From contig JALCKY010000002.1 in NCBI GenBank assembly GCA_022647575.1, forward strand, positions 1 to 64,000: a DNA stretch of 64,000 nucleotides, in the 5' to 3' direction. This DNA comes from Lachnospiraceae bacterium (lineage in GTDB: Bacteria > Bacillota > Clostridia > Lachnospirales > Lachnospiraceae). The position numbers and the translations under genes were made by a program. The number at the start of each line of letters is the position of its first letter. Position 1 is the first letter of the stretch. Under the pieces are notes generated by a model, which did not search any database, had not been told where the DNA came from, and was given only the letters and a program-made list of their open reading frames with translations. Positions 52,099 through 61,681 of the stretch are shown one piece after another.

Positions 52099-53172
52099 TT
52101 GGAAAATACGCTTATTGAACTTCGGCATATCTCGAAGGCCTATGGAGGAAAAACGGTCATTGATGACCTCTCTCTTTCCATCCATGAAAACGAGTTCCTT
52201 ACCCTGCTCGGCCCGTCCGGCTGCGGCAAGACGACAACCCTCCGAATCCTCGGAGGCTTTGAAACTCCTGATTCCGGCGAAGTCTTCTTCGAAGGAAAAG
52301 ACATCACGGCTCTTCCCCCCAACAAGCGCCAGCTGAACATGGTCTTCCAGAACTACGCCCTCTTCACGCATATGAATGTGGCGGAGAACATTGCGTTCGG
52401 ACTGAAGATCAAAAACAAGCCGAAGGCCTATATCGACGACAAGATCAAATACGCCCTGAAGCTCGTCAACCTCGAGGGCTTTGAGAAGCGCAGCATCGAC
52501 AATCTTTCCGGCGGCCAGCAGCAGCGCATCGCGATTGCCCGCGCCATCGTCAATGAACCGCGCGTGCTTCTGCTCGACGAGCCCCTGGGTGCCCTCGATC
52601 TGAAGCTGCGCCAGGATATGCAGTACGAACTGATCCGTCTCAAGAATGAGCTCGGCATCACTTTCATTTATGTCACGCACGATCAGCAGGAAGCCCTGAC
52701 GATGTCCGACACGATCGTCGTCATGAACCAGGGCTACATCCAGCAGATGGGTTCTCCGGAAAAGATCTACAACGAACCGGAGAATGCCTTCGTCGCCGAC
52801 TTCATCGGCGACAGCAATCTTTTCCCGGCTGTCTTCGTAAAAGACGGCCTTGTCACGATTGACGGTGCTCCTTTCCCGTGCACCGACAAAGGCTTCGGAG
52901 ACGGCAAGCCCGTCGATGTCGTCATCCGCCCGGAAGATGTCGAACTGACAAAACCGGACGGCAGAACCGTCACGGGGAAAGTCACGGATCTCATTTTCCA
53001 GGGGGTGCATTATGAAATGTGCCTCGACGTTTCGGGACGGGAATGGGTCTGCCATTCCACGCGTCCTCATCTCATCGGAGATGTCTGCGGAATCCAGGTG
53101 GATCCCTTCAACATCCAGGTCATGAAGAAACCGGAATCGGAAGACGAGGAAGCCGTGGCCACCGATGAGTAA
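52099..53172 (+). CDS. potA: Spermidine/putrescine ABC transporter, ATPase PotA (TTG start)
   Basis: 357 residues. The start is TTG at 52099 with AAAGGAGA five bases upstream; no ATG fits. Walker [11 protein letters not shown]-loop [11 protein letters not shown], signature LSGGQQQR, Walker [12 protein letters not shown] and H-loop [11 protein letters not shown] are clear. A C-terminal TOBE domain (about 240-350) fits the PotA/MalK group. It energises polyamine uptake by PotB, PotC and PotD, whose genes follow with 4-8-base overlaps. Confidence 0.95.
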   Translation: MENTLIELRHISKAYGGKTVIDDLSLSIHENEFLTLLGPSGCGKTTTLRILGGFETPDSGEVFFEGKDITALPPNKRQLNMVFQNYALFTHMNVAENIAFGLKIKNKPKAYIDDKIKYALKLVNLEGFEKRSIDNLSGGQQQRIAIARAIVNEPRVLLLDEPLGALDLKLRQDMQYELIRLKNELGITFIYVTHDQQEALTMSDTIVVMNQGYIQQMGSPEKIYNEPENAFVADFIGDSNLFPAVFVKDGLVTIDGAPFPCTDKGFGDGKPVDVVIRPEDVELTKPDGRTVTGKVTDLIFQGVHYEMCLDVSGREWVCHSTRPHLIGDVCGIQVDPFNIQVMKKPESEDEEAVATDE

Positions 53173-53992
53173 GAGAAAAAATCCTTTTGCCTGGCTCGGC
53201 GCTCCCTATTATCTCTGGGCAGCGGTGTTCATCATCATCCCGCTCCTTCTGGTCGTCTGGTACGGACTGACCGACAGCACCGGCGCCTTCACTTTTGAAA
53301 ATGTTGCCGCCATCCTGAACCCTGCCCACAGCAAGGCTCTTCTGCTGTCGATTCTTCTGTCGCTGGCCGCGACCGGTGTATGCCTCCTTCTGGCCTACCC
53401 GCTCTGTATGATCCTGACCTCTCTCCAGAAAAAGGCCAACAGCTTCATCGTCCTCATCCTCATCCTTCCGATGTGGATGAATTTCCTGCTGCGCACCTAC
53501 GCCTGGCAGTCCCTGCTGGAAAAAGCCGGCATCATCAATTCCCTCCTTTCTTCCCTCGGGCTTCCGGCACAGCATCTGATCAATACGCCCGGCGCCATCG
53601 TCTTCGGCATGGTCTATGATTTCCTGCCGTTCATGGTGCTGCCGATCTATACCTCTCTTCAGAAAATCGACCACAACGTCATCAACGCCGCACACGATCT
53701 GGGAGCCGGACACGTTCAGACGTTCCTGCGCGTCATTTTCCCGCTGTCGCTGCCGGGCGTCATTTCCGGCATCACGATGGTCTTCATTCCGGGGCTGACG
53801 ACCTTCGTCATTTCCTCGCTGCTCGGAGGAGGCAAGATCCTCCTGATCGGCAATGTCATCGAACAGGAATTCACGCAGGCATACGACTGGAATCTGGGTT
53901 CCGGCCTTTCCCTGGTGCTGCTCATTTTCATCATCCTGAATGTGATCCTTTCCACCCTGACGGATAAGGACCAGGAAGGAGTCGTGAAATGA
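53165..53992 (+). CDS. potB: Spermidine/putrescine ABC transporter, permease PotB
   Basis: 275 residues, six membrane helices. The start [25 protein letters not shown] is PotB-like, [17 protein letters not shown] follows, and the EAA loop is [31 protein letters not shown]. It overlaps potA by eight bases and potC by four. It forms the membrane channel with PotC. Confidence 0.94.
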   Translation: MSKRKNPFAWLGAPYYLWAAVFIIIPLLLVVWYGLTDSTGAFTFENVAAILNPAHSKALLLSILLSLAATGVCLLLAYPLCMILTSLQKKANSFIVLILILPMWMNFLLRTYAWQSLLEKAGIINSLLSSLGLPAQHLINTPGAIVFGMVYDFLPFMVLPIYTSLQKIDHNVINAAHDLGAGHVQTFLRVIFPLSLPGVISGITMVFIPGLTTFVISSLLGGGKILLIGNVIEQEFTQAYDWNLGSGLSLVLLIFIILNVILSTLTDKDQEGVVK

Positions 53993-54786
53993 AAAAGACC
54001 GGTTCCGTCCTGAAAAAAGTCTATGTGTTCCTGATCTTCTTTTTCATGTATGCGCCGATCGCGGTGCTGATCATCCAGAGCTTCAATCAGAGCAAGAGCC
54101 GCGGACACTGGGGCGGCTTCACGCTGCAGTGGTACCAGAGCCTCTTTACCGACGCGGACATCGGTGCCGCCTTCCGCAACACGATCCTGCTGGCCGTGCT
54201 TTCCTCAGCCGCAGCCGTCATCCTGGGAACGGCCGCCTGCATCGCCATGATCCGCATGCAGCACAAGCGCCGCTCTCTCGTCATCGGCATCACGAACATT
54301 CCCATGCTGAATGCGGATATCGTGACCGGCGTCTCTTTCATGCTTCTTTTCATGACCCTCCGGATGGAGCTCGGTTTCGGAACCGTGCTGCTGGCGCATA
54401 TCACTTTCAATATTCCCTATGTCATCCTCAACGTGATGCCGCGCTTCCGCGAGCTCAACCCGCATGTCTATGAAGCGGCGCTGGATCTGGGCGCAAGCCC
54501 GGCTGAAGCCTTCTTCAAGACCGTCATGCCGGAAATCATGCCCGGCATCGCGTCCGGAGCGCTGATGGCTTTCACGATGTCTCTCGACGACTTCATCATC
54601 ACCCATTTCACGACGGGTGCCGGAGTCAATACTCTTTCCACAAAAATCTACGCGGAAGTGAAGCTCGGCATCAAGCCGGAAATGTATGCACTTTCCGCCA
54701 TGATCTTCATCACGGTCCTGGTGCTGCTCATCCTCGTCAACCGGGTTCAGGCAGGATACGAAAAGACAAGGGGGACGGAAGTATGA
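53989..54786 (+). CDS. potC: Spermidine/putrescine ABC transporter, permease PotC
   Basis: 265 residues, six membrane helices. VYVFLIFFFMYAPIAVLIIQSFNQSKSRGHWGGFTLQWYQSLF at the start and YEAALDLGASPAEAFFKTVMPEIMPGI (EAA loop) are PotC hallmarks, with MSLDDFIITHFTTGAG near the end. It pairs with PotB. The gene overlaps both neighbours by four bases. Confidence 0.94.
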   Translation: MKKTGSVLKKVYVFLIFFFMYAPIAVLIIQSFNQSKSRGHWGGFTLQWYQSLFTDADIGAAFRNTILLAVLSSAAAVILGTAACIAMIRMQHKRRSLVIGITNIPMLNADIVTGVSFMLLFMTLRMELGFGTVLLAHITFNIPYVILNVMPRFRELNPHVYEAALDLGASPAEAFFKTVMPEIMPGIASGALMAFTMSLDDFIITHFTTGAGVNTLSTKIYAEVKLGIKPEMYALSAMIFITVLVLLILVNRVQAGYEKTRGTEV

Positions 54787-55871
54787 AAAAACTTCATGGA
54801 CTCCTTCCTTCCGCCGTGCTCCTTTCCGCCGTCCTGACCGCTTCACTCCTGGGCGGATGTTCTTCGGCCCCGGCCGAATCCGCCGCCGATGACAGCAACG
54901 TCGTCTACGTCTACAACTGGGGCGAATACATCGATCCGGACGTGATCACGATGTTTGAGGATGAGACCGGAATCCGTGTCGTCTACGACGAGTTCGAGAC
55001 GAATGAAATCATGTATCCGAAGATTGCCGCCGATTCTTCCCAGTACGACGTCATCTGTCCGTCCGATTACATGATTGCCAAAATGATCGAAGGGAATCTT
55101 CTCTCTCCGCTTGACTATGATGCAATGCCGAACGTCAAGGCGAACATCGGCGAAGATTTCTGGAAGACTGCCCGGGATTTCGATCCCGGAAATATTTATT
55201 CCGTTCCCTACTGCTGGGGAACGATCGGCATCCTTTACAACAAGACCATGGTGGATGATCCGGTCGACAGCTGGTCGATTCTCTGGAACGAAAAGTACAA
55301 GGACAATATCCTGATGCAGGATTCGGTCCGCGACCTGTTTTCGGTCGCCCTGAAGCTCGACGGCGACTCGCTGAATACGCTGGATATCAATCAGCTGGAA
55401 AAGGCAAAGGAAAAACTGATCGAGCAGAAGCCTCTCGTGCAGGCCTATGTCGTTGACGAAGTCCGGGACAAGATGATCGGAAATGAAGCAGCCCTCGGCG
55501 TCATCTATTCCGGAGAAGCCGAATACACCCGCGAGGAAAATGAAGACCTGGCATACGTCATTCCCAAAGAAGGAACCAATCTGTGGATGGATGACTGGGT
55601 CATCACGAAAGGATCCAAGCATAAAGATGCCGCGGCGAAGTGGATTGACTTCATGTGCCGCGGCGATATCGCCCTGAAGAATTTTGAATACATCTACTAT
55701 TCGACGCCGAATACGGCAGCCATCGATCTGATGGATGAGGACGAACGGAACAACCCGGTCCTCTTCCCGGATCTTTCCCAGTATCACAATCTGGAAGCCA
55801 TGAAATATCTCGGCAAGGACGGCGACCGTCTCTACTTCGACCTGTGGAAAGAAGTCAAGTCCGCCTTCTGA
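54783..55871 (+). CDS. potD: Spermidine/putrescine-binding lipoprotein PotD
   Basis: 362 residues. The signal MKKLHGLLPSAVLLSAVLTASLLGGC gives Cys26. NVVYVYNWGEYIDPDVITMFEDETGI, YDEFETNEIMYPKI, YDVICPSDYMIAKMI, YSVPYCWGTIGILYN and KHKDAAAKWIDFM are PotD features, with Trp and Tyr residues that cradle polyamines. Unlike the two amino-acid-binding lipoproteins here, it has only a short linker. A hairpin follows at 55895-55938. Confidence 0.95.
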   Translation: MKKLHGLLPSAVLLSAVLTASLLGGCSSAPAESAADDSNVVYVYNWGEYIDPDVITMFEDETGIRVVYDEFETNEIMYPKIAADSSQYDVICPSDYMIAKMIEGNLLSPLDYDAMPNVKANIGEDFWKTARDFDPGNIYSVPYCWGTIGILYNKTMVDDPVDSWSILWNEKYKDNILMQDSVRDLFSVALKLDGDSLNTLDINQLEKAKEKLIEQKPLVQAYVVDEVRDKMIGNEAALGVIYSGEAEYTREENEDLAYVIPKEGTNLWMDDWVITKGSKHKDAAAKWIDFMCRGDIALKNFEYIYYSTPNTAAIDLMDEDERNNPVLFPDLSQYHNLEAMKYLGKDGDRLYFDLWKEVKSAF

Positions 55872-55894
55872 AAAAAACTTCCGGCAGGATATTC

Positions 55895-55938
55895 ATCCGC
55901 TGTACGACAGGTTATTCACCTGCTGCCGTACAGCGGAT
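55895..55938. terminator. Hairpin between potD and buk
   Basis: A perfect 12-bp stem ATCCGCTGTACG/CGTACAGCGGAT encloses a second stem CAGGT/ACCTG. The right arm includes the last codons of buk. It has no good T-run on either side, so it may act as a transcript-end stabiliser rather than a full terminator. Confidence 0.55.
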
Positions 55939-57004
55939 CTTTGTAAATGTGGGCTTTCTCTTCCTTCCGGAGGATCCTGTCCGCCCCGAGAGCCAGCGCT
56001 TCCAGTTCGCAGTCGCCGGGCATCACGATGACCGGTGCAAGAAAACGGACGCGCTTCCGGATCATGGAAGTCATTTTCCGTGAACAGGCCAGTCCGCCCG
56101 TCAGGATGACTGCGTCGATCTTTCCGTGAATCACGGGCGCCATTTCCCCGATGGCTTTCGCCGCCTGATAGGCCTGCGCCTCATAAATCTGCCTTGCCTT
56201 TTCATCGCCCTTCCGGATCCGCTCCTCGATCTTCCGGCAGTCGGACGTCTTCATGTAGGCGGCCATTCCCGCCTTTCCGTGAAGCCTGGAAAGAACGGCT
56301 TCCCGGTCGGGAGTCCCGTCCCGGAAGCACAGGTCGATAAAGGCATGCAGCGGCACCGAACCGGATCTCTCCGGCGAAAACGGCCCGTCGTCATCTCCGA
56401 TGGAATCGACGATCCGGCCGTGCTCATGCGCACTGACGGAAATGCCTCCGCCCAGATGCGCAACGATATAATTCATTTCTTCGTATTTCTTTCCTGCTTT
56501 TTCCGCTGCCTTCCTGGCCATCGCCTTCGTGTTGAGGACGTGGCAGAAGCTCTGTCTCCGGATTTCCGGCATGCCGGTAATCTTCGCGACAGGCCTCATT
56601 TCATCCGAAGAGACCGCGTCGTAAATGAAAGCAGGCTTTCCGCAGGGAGAGGCAAAGGCATCCGCCAGCAGGGCCCCGAGATTGGAGGCGTGACGGATGA
56701 CCGGCCCTTCGATGAGGCGTCTCTTCATGGCCTCATTGACAAGATACCCGCCGGCCTTCACCGGAGGCAGCTGCCCGCCGCGACCGACCGCGCAGGAAAG
56801 GTCCTCCGGTGCGATGCCGTGCTTCTTCAGGGCGCGCGAAATCAGAGCCTTCCGCATTTCAAACTGACTGCTGAGGCTGCTGTGCGTTTCGAGCTGTTTC
56901 AGGGAATGGCGGATTTCTTCCCGGAAGACTTCTTTCCGGTTCAGGTAAACCGCAATCTTGGTCGAAGTCGATCCGGGGTTGACTGCCAGAATCAGCGTAT
57001 CCAT
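55916..57004 (-). CDS. buk: Butyrate kinase (acyl kinase)
   Basis: 362 residues, an ASKHA acetokinase-family enzyme. It begins LILAVNPGSTSTKIAVYLN (phosphate 1), then GRGGQLPPVKAGGYLVN, PAFIYDAVSSDEM, NYIVAHLGGGISVSAHEHGRIVDSIGDDDGPFSPERSG, and VILTGGLACSRKM (adenosine motif). It converts acyl phosphate plus ADP to acid plus ATP. It is the last gene of the aminotransferase-iorA-iorB-ptb-buk operon, nine bases after ptb, so its substrate may be arylacetyl or branched acyl phosphate rather than butyryl phosphate. Confidence 0.94.
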   Translation of the reverse strand: MDTLILAVNPGSTSTKIAVYLNRKEVFREEIRHSLKQLETHSSLSSQFEMRKALISRALKKHGIAPEDLSCAVGRGGQLPPVKAGGYLVNEAMKRRLIEGPVIRHASNLGALLADAFASPCGKPAFIYDAVSSDEMRPVAKITGMPEIRRQSFCHVLNTKAMARKAAEKAGKKYEEMNYIVAHLGGGISVSAHEHGRIVDSIGDDDGPFSPERSGSVPLHAFIDLCFRDGTPDREAVLSRLHGKAGMAAYMKTSDCRKIEERIRKGDEKARQIYEAQAYQAAKAIGEMAPVIHGKIDAVILTGGLACSRKMTSMIRKRVRFLAPVIVMPGDCELEALALGADRILRKEEKAHIYKDPLYGSR

Positions 57005-57013
57005 TTTTCCGCC

Positions 57014-57916
57014 TCAGACAGCTGCCGCGGAAAGGACGATGGACAGGTATTTTTCTTCCGCCGAAGATCCCCGCGACGTCAGCACGATCGGGCACTTGGC
57101 GCCCGTCACGAAACCGGCCATCCGTGCATGGCAGTCGCAGGTATAGATTTTTCCCATGATATTTCCGGTATGGATGTCCGGTGCCACCAGGATATCGGCA
57201 TGTCCGGCAACCGGACTGTCGTATTCCTTCAGATCGGCAATTTCCCTGCTTACGGCGCAGTCGTAGGAAATGGGGCCGTCAACGATGCATCCCTTGATCT
57301 GTCCCTTCCGGTTCATTTCCTTCAGCTTTTCGGCATCCACGGTTTCCGGCATGCCGCTGTTGACGAATTCCACGCAGGCCAGCACGGCAACCTTCGGTCT
57401 CCGGTAGCCCAGCTTGTGGAAGACTTCCACCGTATTGACGATGATTTCTTTTTTCTCTTTCAGGGTCGGATAGCAGACCATGCCGCCGTCGACGACCGAA
57501 ATCAGTTTTTTCCCGGGAATCTCGAACAGGGCAACGTGGGACATCAGCTTTCCGCGGCTTAAGCCTTTTTCCTCGCTGACCGCAGCTTTCAGGAAATCCT
57601 TGGTTTCCACCATGCCCTTCATCAGGACGTCAGCCCGTCCTTCCCGCACGCAGGCAACCGCCGCTTCGCACGCGGGAACCGGATCCTTCACGTCAATGAT
57701 GTCTTCTTCGGGAACCGAGGTATGAAATTCTTTCAGAAGTTTCAGGATCTGCTTCCTGTTTCCGATCAGTACCGGATCGGTGACGCCCCGGACCCGCGCC
57801 TCAAGGGCGGCCAGCAGGGACTGCTCATCCGCTGCTCCGGCAATTGCGACCCGGCGCCTTTTTTTGGAGCCGGTCTGAACCTGAAACATGATATCATAGA
57901 AACTTTTCAGTGCCAT
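57014..57916 (-). CDS. ptb: Phosphate butyryltransferase (phosphotransacylase)
   Basis: 300 residues, family length. Motifs are AIAGAADEQSLLAALEARVRG, DVLMKGMVETKDFLKAAV, VALFEIPGKKLISVVDGGM, KCPIVLTSRGSSAEEKYLSIVLSA. It swaps CoA for phosphate on acyl-CoA, feeding Buk. It starts 15 bases after iorB and so links the indolepyruvate oxidoreductase to ATP formation. Confidence 0.94.
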   Translation of the reverse strand: MALKSFYDIMFQVQTGSKKRRRVAIAGAADEQSLLAALEARVRGVTDPVLIGNRKQILKLLKEFHTSVPEEDIIDVKDPVPACEAAVACVREGRADVLMKGMVETKDFLKAAVSEEKGLSRGKLMSHVALFEIPGKKLISVVDGGMVCYPTLKEKKEIIVNTVEVFHKLGYRRPKVAVLACVEFVNSGMPETVDAEKLKEMNRKGQIKGCIVDGPISYDCAVSREIADLKEYDSPVAGHADILVAPDIHTGNIMGKIYTCDCHARMAGFVTGAKCPIVLTSRGSSAEEKYLSIVLSAAAV

Positions 57917-57931
57917 CCCGTTCCTCCCGGG

Positions 57932-58510
57932 TTACATTGCAAATCCTGCCTCGTAGGCCTTCAGGTTCATTTCCCGTGCTTTCTCCGGGACATACTGAGC
58001 GACCAGAGCCTTCCAGTCAGCCTTGTCCTCAAGACCCATAGCCCTGACAAAGGCACCGAGAAGAACGATGTTCTGGGCCTTGATCGTCCCCAGTTTTTCC
58101 GCCGTGTCGGCAGCCTTGATGACCGTGACGTCCGGAACGACTTTCTTCATTTCCTCAATGGCATCGTGCGGATATTCCGCCGCGCCCGTCAGAACCGGCA
58201 TCGGATAGATCTCACGGTCATCCGTGATCATCTTCCCGCCCTTTTTAAGATAAGGCAGTGCCCGCAGCGCTTCGATCTTCTCAAAAGAAATCACGATGTC
58301 CGCTTCGCCGTTCCCGACGTTCGGCGCATACACCTTGTCGCCGTACTTAATCATGGTGGAAACGGATCCGCCCCTCTGGCTCATGCCGTGGATCTCCGAC
58401 ATCTTGACGTCGTATCCCATCTGCATCAGTCCGGCCGTAATGATCCTGGAAATGAGGATCGTGCCCTGGCCGCCGACACCTACCAATACGATGCTTTTGC
58501 TCATCTTCAT
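57932..58510 (-). CDS. iorB: Indolepyruvate:ferredoxin oxidoreductase, beta subunit
   Basis: 192 residues of the 2-oxoacid oxidoreductase gamma-like family. SIVLVGVGGQGTILISRII binds the CoA/TPP partner, followed by SEIHGMSQRGGSVSTMIKYGDKVYAP and NIVLLGAFVRAMG. It overlaps iorA by four bases (ATGA) and forms the IorAB complex that oxidatively decarboxylates aryl pyruvates to aryl-acetyl-CoA with ferredoxin reduction. Confidence 0.95.
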   Translation of the reverse strand: MKMSKSIVLVGVGGQGTILISRIITAGLMQMGYDVKMSEIHGMSQRGGSVSTMIKYGDKVYAPNVGNGEADIVISFEKIEALRALPYLKKGGKMITDDREIYPMPVLTGAAEYPHDAIEEMKKVVPDVTVIKAADTAEKLGTIKAQNIVLLGAFVRAMGLEDKADWKALVAQYVPEKAREMNLKAYEAGFAM

Positions 58511-60285
58511 TCACCCACTTTCTCGATTGCGCCGAATCTGCACTGCTGCATGCACAGCCCGCAGGCGGTACAGGACGCCGGGTCGAAAATTTCCGCATGC
58601 CGGTCTTCAAACTTGATGGCCGGGCAGGCAATCTTCATGCAGGCTTTGCAGCCCCTGCATTTATCCGGATCGATCCGGCAGAACTTATTCGCGCTGGCGC
58701 GCGCAATTTCCTTGATCATGGCACAGGGTCTCTTCGTCACGATGACAAATGGACCCTTGGCCGCATAGCCTGCATCAAAAGCTCCCTGCAGCGCTTCAGA
58801 ATCCAGCGGATCGACAATCCGCATATGGTCATCCGGAACCCCGGCGGCCCTGATGATGGCAACCAGGTCAACGACCGGCGACGGATCTCCCATCAGGTTT
58901 CTCGGAGTGCCCGGGTTGTCCTGATGACCGGTCATGGCCGTAATGGAATTGTCGAGCACGCAGGCCACGACATTCGACTCGGCCGCTACAATATCCACGA
59001 TGCCGGTCATGCCGGAATGGAAGAAGGTTGAATCCCCGACCATGCCGAGAGGCTTGCGGGTATCTCCCTGTGCCTTCAGGGCTTTTTCCATGCCGATCAG
59101 CGTCGAGAAGCCGGCGCCCATGCAGATCGTGTAGTCAAAGGCGGAAAGAGGCGGCGCGCCTCCGAGGGCATAGCAGCCGATATCCCCGCCCGCGACGAAC
59201 TTGTCCAGATTCTTATGCAGCGTGAAGAAAAAGCCCCTGTGAGGGCAGCCTGCGCAGAGAACCGGCGGGCGTCCCGGAAGCTTTACAGTTTCAACTTTGT
59301 AGACATCGGCCGGTCCGGCATCCGTCAGAGCTTCGCGGATGATTTCCGCATTCAGCTCGCCCTGGCACGTGATCTTTTCCTTGCCGACTGCCTTCGTGAA
59401 ACCGAGGGATTTCACCATCGTTTCAAGATACGGGTCATTTTCCTCGATGACATAGAGCGTTTCGACCGAAGAGGCAAACTCCGTGATCAGCTTTCTCGGC
59501 AGCGGATAGGAAACGCCGATTTTCAGATAGCTGGCGGTGTCTCCGAACACTTCCTTCGCATGCTGGTAGGAGACTCCGCTGGTAATGATGCCGATCTTGC
59601 TGTCGGCAGCGCGCTCCGTGACATTGTACGGACAGTCATTTGACCACTCTTCGATTTTCAGAAGATTCGGCTCGACGACGGCATGCCTCTTGACGGCATT
59701 GGCCGGCAGCATGGCGAACTTCGGGAAATTGCGTTCATACGGAATCGGCCTGAAGTCTTCTCTTTCGCCGAGACTGACGATGCTCTTGGCATGGCAGATG
59801 CGGGTCGTCATGCGGATGATGACCGGAATATCGAATTTCTCCGAAAGAGCAAAGGCATCCTTCGTGAAATCCTTGCATTCCTGGGAATCCGACGGCTCCA
59901 TCATCATGAGCTTGGCATGCGGGGCATAGTTCCGGTTATCCTGTTCATTCTGCGAACTGTGGCAGCCCGGGTCGTCCGCCGTTACGATGACCATGCCGCC
60001 GTTTACGCCGGTCATGCCGGCCGTAAAAATCGGGTCGGCCGCCACGTTCATGCCGACATGCTTCATGGCAGCAAAGGAACGTACGCCTCCGATGGAAGCG
60101 CCGATGACGATTTCAACAGCGACCTTTTCGTTGCAGGCCCACTGGCTGTAAATATCCTTTTTGTACTTTGCGACATTTTCCAGGATCTCCGTGCTGGGAG
60201 TTCCGGGATAAGCTGCCGCAACCGTGCATCCGGCTTCCCAGACGCCTCTGGCAACCGCTTCGTCGCCGCTTAAGATTTCACCCAT
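58507..60285 (-). CDS. iorA: Indolepyruvate:ferredoxin oxidoreductase, alpha subunit
   Basis: 592 residues, family length. The N-terminal pyrimidine domain (GDEAVARGVWEAGCTVAAAYPGTPSTEI) and the TPP domain (GGDIGCYALGG, GMVGDSTFFHSGMTGIVD with GDS..N pattern) are clear. The C-terminal ferredoxin domain has two clusters, CRGCKACMKIAC and CTACGLCMQQC. LPGRPPVLCAGCPHRGFF is IorA-typical. It uses TPP and Fe-S clusters. Its ATG shares a base with the aminotransferase stop (TAATG), so transamination and oxidation are coupled in expression. Confidence 0.96.
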   Translation of the reverse strand: MGEILSGDEAVARGVWEAGCTVAAAYPGTPSTEILENVAKYKKDIYSQWACNEKVAVEIVIGASIGGVRSFAAMKHVGMNVAADPIFTAGMTGVNGGMVIVTADDPGCHSSQNEQDNRNYAPHAKLMMMEPSDSQECKDFTKDAFALSEKFDIPVIIRMTTRICHAKSIVSLGEREDFRPIPYERNFPKFAMLPANAVKRHAVVEPNLLKIEEWSNDCPYNVTERAADSKIGIITSGVSYQHAKEVFGDTASYLKIGVSYPLPRKLITEFASSVETLYVIEENDPYLETMVKSLGFTKAVGKEKITCQGELNAEIIREALTDAGPADVYKVETVKLPGRPPVLCAGCPHRGFFFTLHKNLDKFVAGGDIGCYALGGAPPLSAFDYTICMGAGFSTLIGMEKALKAQGDTRKPLGMVGDSTFFHSGMTGIVDIVAAESNVVACVLDNSITAMTGHQDNPGTPRNLMGDPSPVVDLVAIIRAAGVPDDHMRIVDPLDSEALQGAFDAGYAAKGPFVIVTKRPCAMIKEIARASANKFCRIDPDKCRGCKACMKIACPAIKFEDRHAEIFDPASCTACGLCMQQCRFGAIEKVGE

Positions 60286-61487
60286 TATTTCTGCTCCTTT
60301 CCGAAATAGAACTCCGCCAGCTTACGGAACGCCGGCAGCGATCTTTCAATCATATCATACTTCACGCAATAGGCGATGCGCACATAGCCCGGGCAGCCCC
60401 AGCTGGAAGCGGCCACCATGATGATGCCGAACTCCTTTGCTTTCTCGACAAATTCCGCTTCATTTCCCACAGGCGACTTCATGAACAGATAGAAAGCACC
60501 TTCAGGCTTTACGCATTCAAAGCCGTAGGAAACCAGCGACTCGTAAATAAGCCTGCGGTTGGCATCATAAGCCGCGATGTTCGTTTTCTCCTCGAGGCAT
60601 TCCGCCACGGCCAGCTGGAAAAGGGACGGTGCGTTGACATAGCCGAGCGTCCGGTTCGCGCAGACGATCGCCGGAACCAGTTCCTCAAACCCTTCGACTG
60701 CGGAAGGAATCGTCAGATAGCCGATGCGTTCGCCCGGAAGCGAAAGCGTCTTGGAGAAGGAAGTGCCGACAATCGTATTGCGGATGTGATCCGGCATATA
60801 CGGAACCTCGACGCCGTCGTAGACCAGTTCGCGGTACGGCTCATCGGAAATCACGAAGATCGGATGGCCCGCTTTCCGGTCTGCTTCCGTCAGGACTTCC
60901 TGGAAGCGGTCGAGCGTTTCCGCGCTGTAGACGGAACCGGAAGGATTGTTGGGAGAATTCAGGATGACGCAGCGGGTTTTCTCATTGACCAGCGGAAGGA
61001 ACTCTTCCATTTTCAGCTGGAAATGTTCCGTATCCGGAGGCACGACCACGAGGTTTCCGCCGAAGTTTTTCGCATAGCTCCTGTATTCCCCGAAGAACGG
61101 CGCAAAAGCAATGATTTCATCGCCGGGATTGATCAGGGCGCGGAGAACGCAGTTGATGCCTCCGGCCGCTCCGACGGTCATGACGATATTTTCCTGGGTA
61201 AAGTTCTGCCCGAAACGCTTATTCAGGTATCCGGCAATCTTCGTTCTCACATCCGGGAATCCGGCGTTCGGCATATAGCCGTGCACGCGGAGAGAATCCT
61301 CCGAATCCAGAATCTTCCGGATGGCTTCATCGACTTTGGCCGGAGCCGGAACCGAAGGGTTCCCGAGACTGAAATCAAAAACATTTTCAGCTCCCCTGAC
61401 CTTGGCCATCTCGATTCCTTCTTCGAACATTTTCCGGATGGCGGAACTGTTTTTGACCAGATCCTGCATACTCTCTGAAATAACCAT
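60285..61487 (-). CDS. PLP-dependent aminotransferase of the iorAB-ptb-buk operon
   Basis: 400 residues, class I fold. FDFSLGNPSVPAP, GYMPNAGFPDVRTKIAGYL, MTVGAAGGINCVL, LNSPNNPSGSVYS, VISDEPYRELVYDGV and VGTSFSKTLSLPGERIGYLTIP (PLP lysine) are present, ending PGYVRIAYCV with the substrate Arg. It should convert an aromatic or similar amino acid to the 2-oxo acid used by IorAB. It is the first gene of the operon. The Shine-Dalgarno is weak (GCGGGGC). A palindrome overlaps its promoter. Confidence 0.9.
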   Translation of the reverse strand: MVISESMQDLVKNSSAIRKMFEEGIEMAKVRGAENVFDFSLGNPSVPAPAKVDEAIRKILDSEDSLRVHGYMPNAGFPDVRTKIAGYLNKRFGQNFTQENIVMTVGAAGGINCVLRALINPGDEIIAFAPFFGEYRSYAKNFGGNLVVVPPDTEHFQLKMEEFLPLVNEKTRCVILNSPNNPSGSVYSAETLDRFQEVLTEADRKAGHPIFVISDEPYRELVYDGVEVPYMPDHIRNTIVGTSFSKTLSLPGERIGYLTIPSAVEGFEELVPAIVCANRTLGYVNAPSLFQLAVAECLEEKTNIAAYDANRRLIYESLVSYGFECVKPEGAFYLFMKSPVGNEAEFVEKAKEFGIIMVAASSWGCPGYVRIAYCVKYDMIERSLPAFRKLAEFYFGKEQK

Positions 61488-61521
61488 GCTGTGCCCCGCT
61501 TTCTTTAGATTGAATAGTTAA

Positions 61522-61551
61522 ATGTTACGCTTGACGCTATGGAATGTCAAG
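61522..61551 (-). promoter_or_regulatory. Promoter and palindrome of the amino-acid oxidation operon
   Basis: Minus-strand TTGACA (61550-61545), 17-bp spacer, TAACAT (61527-61522). CTTGAC-N10-GTCAAG (61530-61535, 61546-61551) covers the -35 box and the spacer, as a repressor operator would. Confidence 0.6.
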
Positions 61552-61563
61552 AATTTACTTTTT

Positions 61564-61659
61564 TGCTTTAAAGCACCGCAGTACAAAAAAACTTGCTTAT
61601 CGACTCCGCATGGAAAGTGCGCTAAAATAAGGAAAACACATTCTGCGGTTTTAAACCGC
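61564..61659 (+). promoter_or_regulatory. ptsI-like gene upstream region with palindromes
   Basis: TGCTTTAAAGCA (61564-61575) is a perfect 12-bp palindrome. A weak promoter, TCGACT (61600-61605), 17-bp spacer, TAAAAT (61623-61628), follows. A GCGGTTTTAAACCGC hairpin (61645-61659) lies in the leader. The roles are inferred. Confidence 0.4.
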
Positions 61660-61681
61660 GTCCCCTGAACGGAGGATTTCC

